Shown: one piece after another, positions 41,642 to 42,647 of the stretch
Numbering within the stretch: the stretch's first letter is position 1
How the letters are laid out: the number at the start of each line of letters is the position of its first letter
From: Silicimonas sp.
GTDB lineage: Bacteria; Pseudomonadota; Alphaproteobacteria; Rhodobacterales; Rhodobacteraceae
Direction: 5' to 3'
Assembly (NCBI GenBank): GCA_013002465.1
Contig: JABDJO010000021.1
Coordinates: forward strand, 1-42,647
DNA: 42,647 nt
The notes under the pieces: model-generated
What the model was told of the DNA's origin: nothing
Databases searched by the model: none
What the model saw: the letters and a program-made list of their open reading frames with translations, nothing else
Program-made: the position numbers and the translations under genes

Positions 41642-41677
41642 CAAAATAATCTCCCTAAGGTTGCATAAATTCTTCCC

Positions 41678-42647
41678 CTAGTGCCCGACTTCCAAAATCC
41701 CCGTGCGCACATCGTAATCCACCGCCACGCCATAGTCGGGGTCGTCATCGGAGGGTTTCGCCAAGTGTCCGGCTTTAGACAATAATTTGTGACAATCCCG
41801 GCTGAGATGGCGCAATCGAATGAATTTCCCCGCTGCCTCGTACTTCGCGGCAACAGCCTCGATTGCCTGCAATGCAGACTGATCGGCGACCCGGGATTGC
41901 GTGAAATCAACGATCACCTTGTCCGGGTCTTCGTCAATATTGAACAATTCAACGAATCCCTCGGTCGATCCGAAAAACAGCGGCCCCTGAATGCGATACA
42001 CCTTGGTGCCCAGCTTGGTCTCGGTCTTGGCCTGAATGCGAGTTGCGTTCTGCCAAGCATAGGCCAGTGCCGACACAATGACCCCCACGACAACCGCCGT
42101 GGCCAGATCGGTCGCCACCGTGACGACCGTGACCAGGATGGTCACGACCGCGTCGGTTAACGGGACCTTCGTCAGAATTCGCAACGAGTTCCAGGCGAAG
42201 GTTCCAATCACCACCATGAACATGACACCCACCAGGGCGGCCAGGGGAATACGTTCGATCAGGGGGGCCGCAAACAGAATGAAACTCAGCAAGAACAACG
42301 CCGCCGCAATTCCCGCAACCCGGGTGCGTCCGCCCGAACGCACGTTGATCATTGACTGACCGATCATCGCACAGCCGCCCATGCCGCCAAAGAACCCGGT
42401 GACGGTATTGGCCACACCCTGTGCCACACATTCCTTGCTGGCGCCGCCCCGCTTGTTGATCATCTCGCCCACAAGGTTCAGCGTCAGCAGGCTTTCGATC
42501 AGACCGATGGCGGCCAGGATAATGGCATAGGGGGCAATGATGGCGAGCGTCTCCAGGTTCAGAGGCACCATTGGAATATGGAACGCTGGCAACCCACCCT
42601 CGATCGACGCCATATCGCCAACGACAGGGGTCTCCAATCCCAAAGCC
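41678..42647 (-). CDS. SulP-family anion transporter with STAS domain (5' end outside window)
   Basis: The C-terminal 323 codons of a SulP (SLC26-like) transporter; the N-terminal half lies beyond the right edge. The transport part has AAIGLIESLLTLNLVGEMIN, then GGMGGCAMIGQSMINVRSGG, a strong SulP signature, and helices such as LFLLSFILFAAPLIERIPLA. The STAS domain runs from about TKVYRIQGPLFFGSTEGFVE through VIVDFTQSRVADQSALQAIE. Such proteins carry sulfate, bicarbonate or related anions across the inner membrane. The substrate cannot be told, and no carbonic anhydrase neighbour is visible. Confidence 0.9.
   Translation of the reverse strand, partial: ALGLETPVVGDMASIEGGLPAFHIPMVPLNLETLAIIAPYAIILAAIGLIESLLTLNLVGEMINKRGGASKECVAQGVANTVTGFFGGMGGCAMIGQSMINVRSGGRTRVAGIAAALFLLSFILFAAPLIERIPLAALVGVMFMVVIGTFAWNSLRILTKVPLTDAVVTILVTVVTVATDLATAVVVGVIVSALAYAWQNATRIQAKTETKLGTKVYRIQGPLFFGSTEGFVELFNIDEDPDKVIVDFTQSRVADQSALQAIEAVAAKYEAAGKFIRLRHLSRDCHKLLSKAGHLAKPSDDDPDYGVAVDYDVRTGILEVGH

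Overview
This is GC-rich DNA from the chromosome of an alphaproteobacterium, most likely Rhodobacteraceae (Roseobacter group). The call rests on gene families and order: hsp20 with a DUF1150 gene, groESL behind a CIRCE element, ffh / chorismate mutase / rpsP / rimM, a DUF3422 protein, an NDUFS4-like complex I subunit and a fused dipeptide-type ABC ATPase. There is no tRNA, rRNA, IS element, prophage or CRISPR array. Most of the window is housekeeping and nutrient-uptake DNA. No gap between genes exceeds about 300 bases unless the 3' half of the broken gene at 24563-25036 and the hairpin block behind it are counted as empty.

Layout, left to right. 73-3508: a glycosyltransferase overlapping an Lhr-type helicase. 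3536-10567: a divergent peptide-uptake locus, with an ArgE-type deacetylase coupled to a fused ATPase on the minus strand and a binding protein plus two permeases on the plus strand. 10588-11717: an Xre/MbcA-RES toxin-antitoxin pair with a promoter and an overlapping dyad. 11840-14302: a DUF3422 membrane protein and an unassigned GT-A-like protein. 14404-15690: metY. 15782-18610 (minus): pdxJ, then purE-purK-Nudix. 18668-21836: a DUF465 protein, a CtrA-like box, an RpoH-like promoter, hsp20-DUF1150, a shared terminator and groESL. 21987-24423: a TraB/GumN protein, a cysteine-rich exported protein and an EamA transporter.

24563-28740 is the least ordinary stretch. It starts with a small membrane-protein gene broken by one in-frame TAA. 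A block of three adjacent hairpins follows, enclosed by complementary arms and flanked by two promoter-like sequences. Then come ffh, a GNAT gene, chorismate mutase, rpsP with an acidic tail, a 53-residue membrane microprotein and rimM. The usual trmD-rplS does not follow rimM. 28864-35309 is a full branched-chain amino-acid-type (Liv) ABC operon with two extra genes: an exported protein between livG and livF, and a MobA-like nucleotidyltransferase coupled to livM.

35398-42647 holds a DUF2461 protein, psuK-psuG for pseudouridine breakdown, a DUF502 membrane protein, a small exported Gly/Ser-tailed protein, 3-hydroxybutyrate dehydrogenase, a YegP-like protein, a GNAT, the NDUFS4-like subunit and the 3' part of a SulP transporter that runs off the window.

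Many neighbouring genes overlap by 1-14 bases (ATGA, GTGA, TGATG), so much of the window is read as translationally coupled operons. The best candidate for something undescribed is the structured block upstream of ffh (25033-25176). Next are the extra genes inside the liv operon, the rpsP-rimM microprotein and the nonsense-split gene. All functions come from reading motifs by eye; no database search was run.
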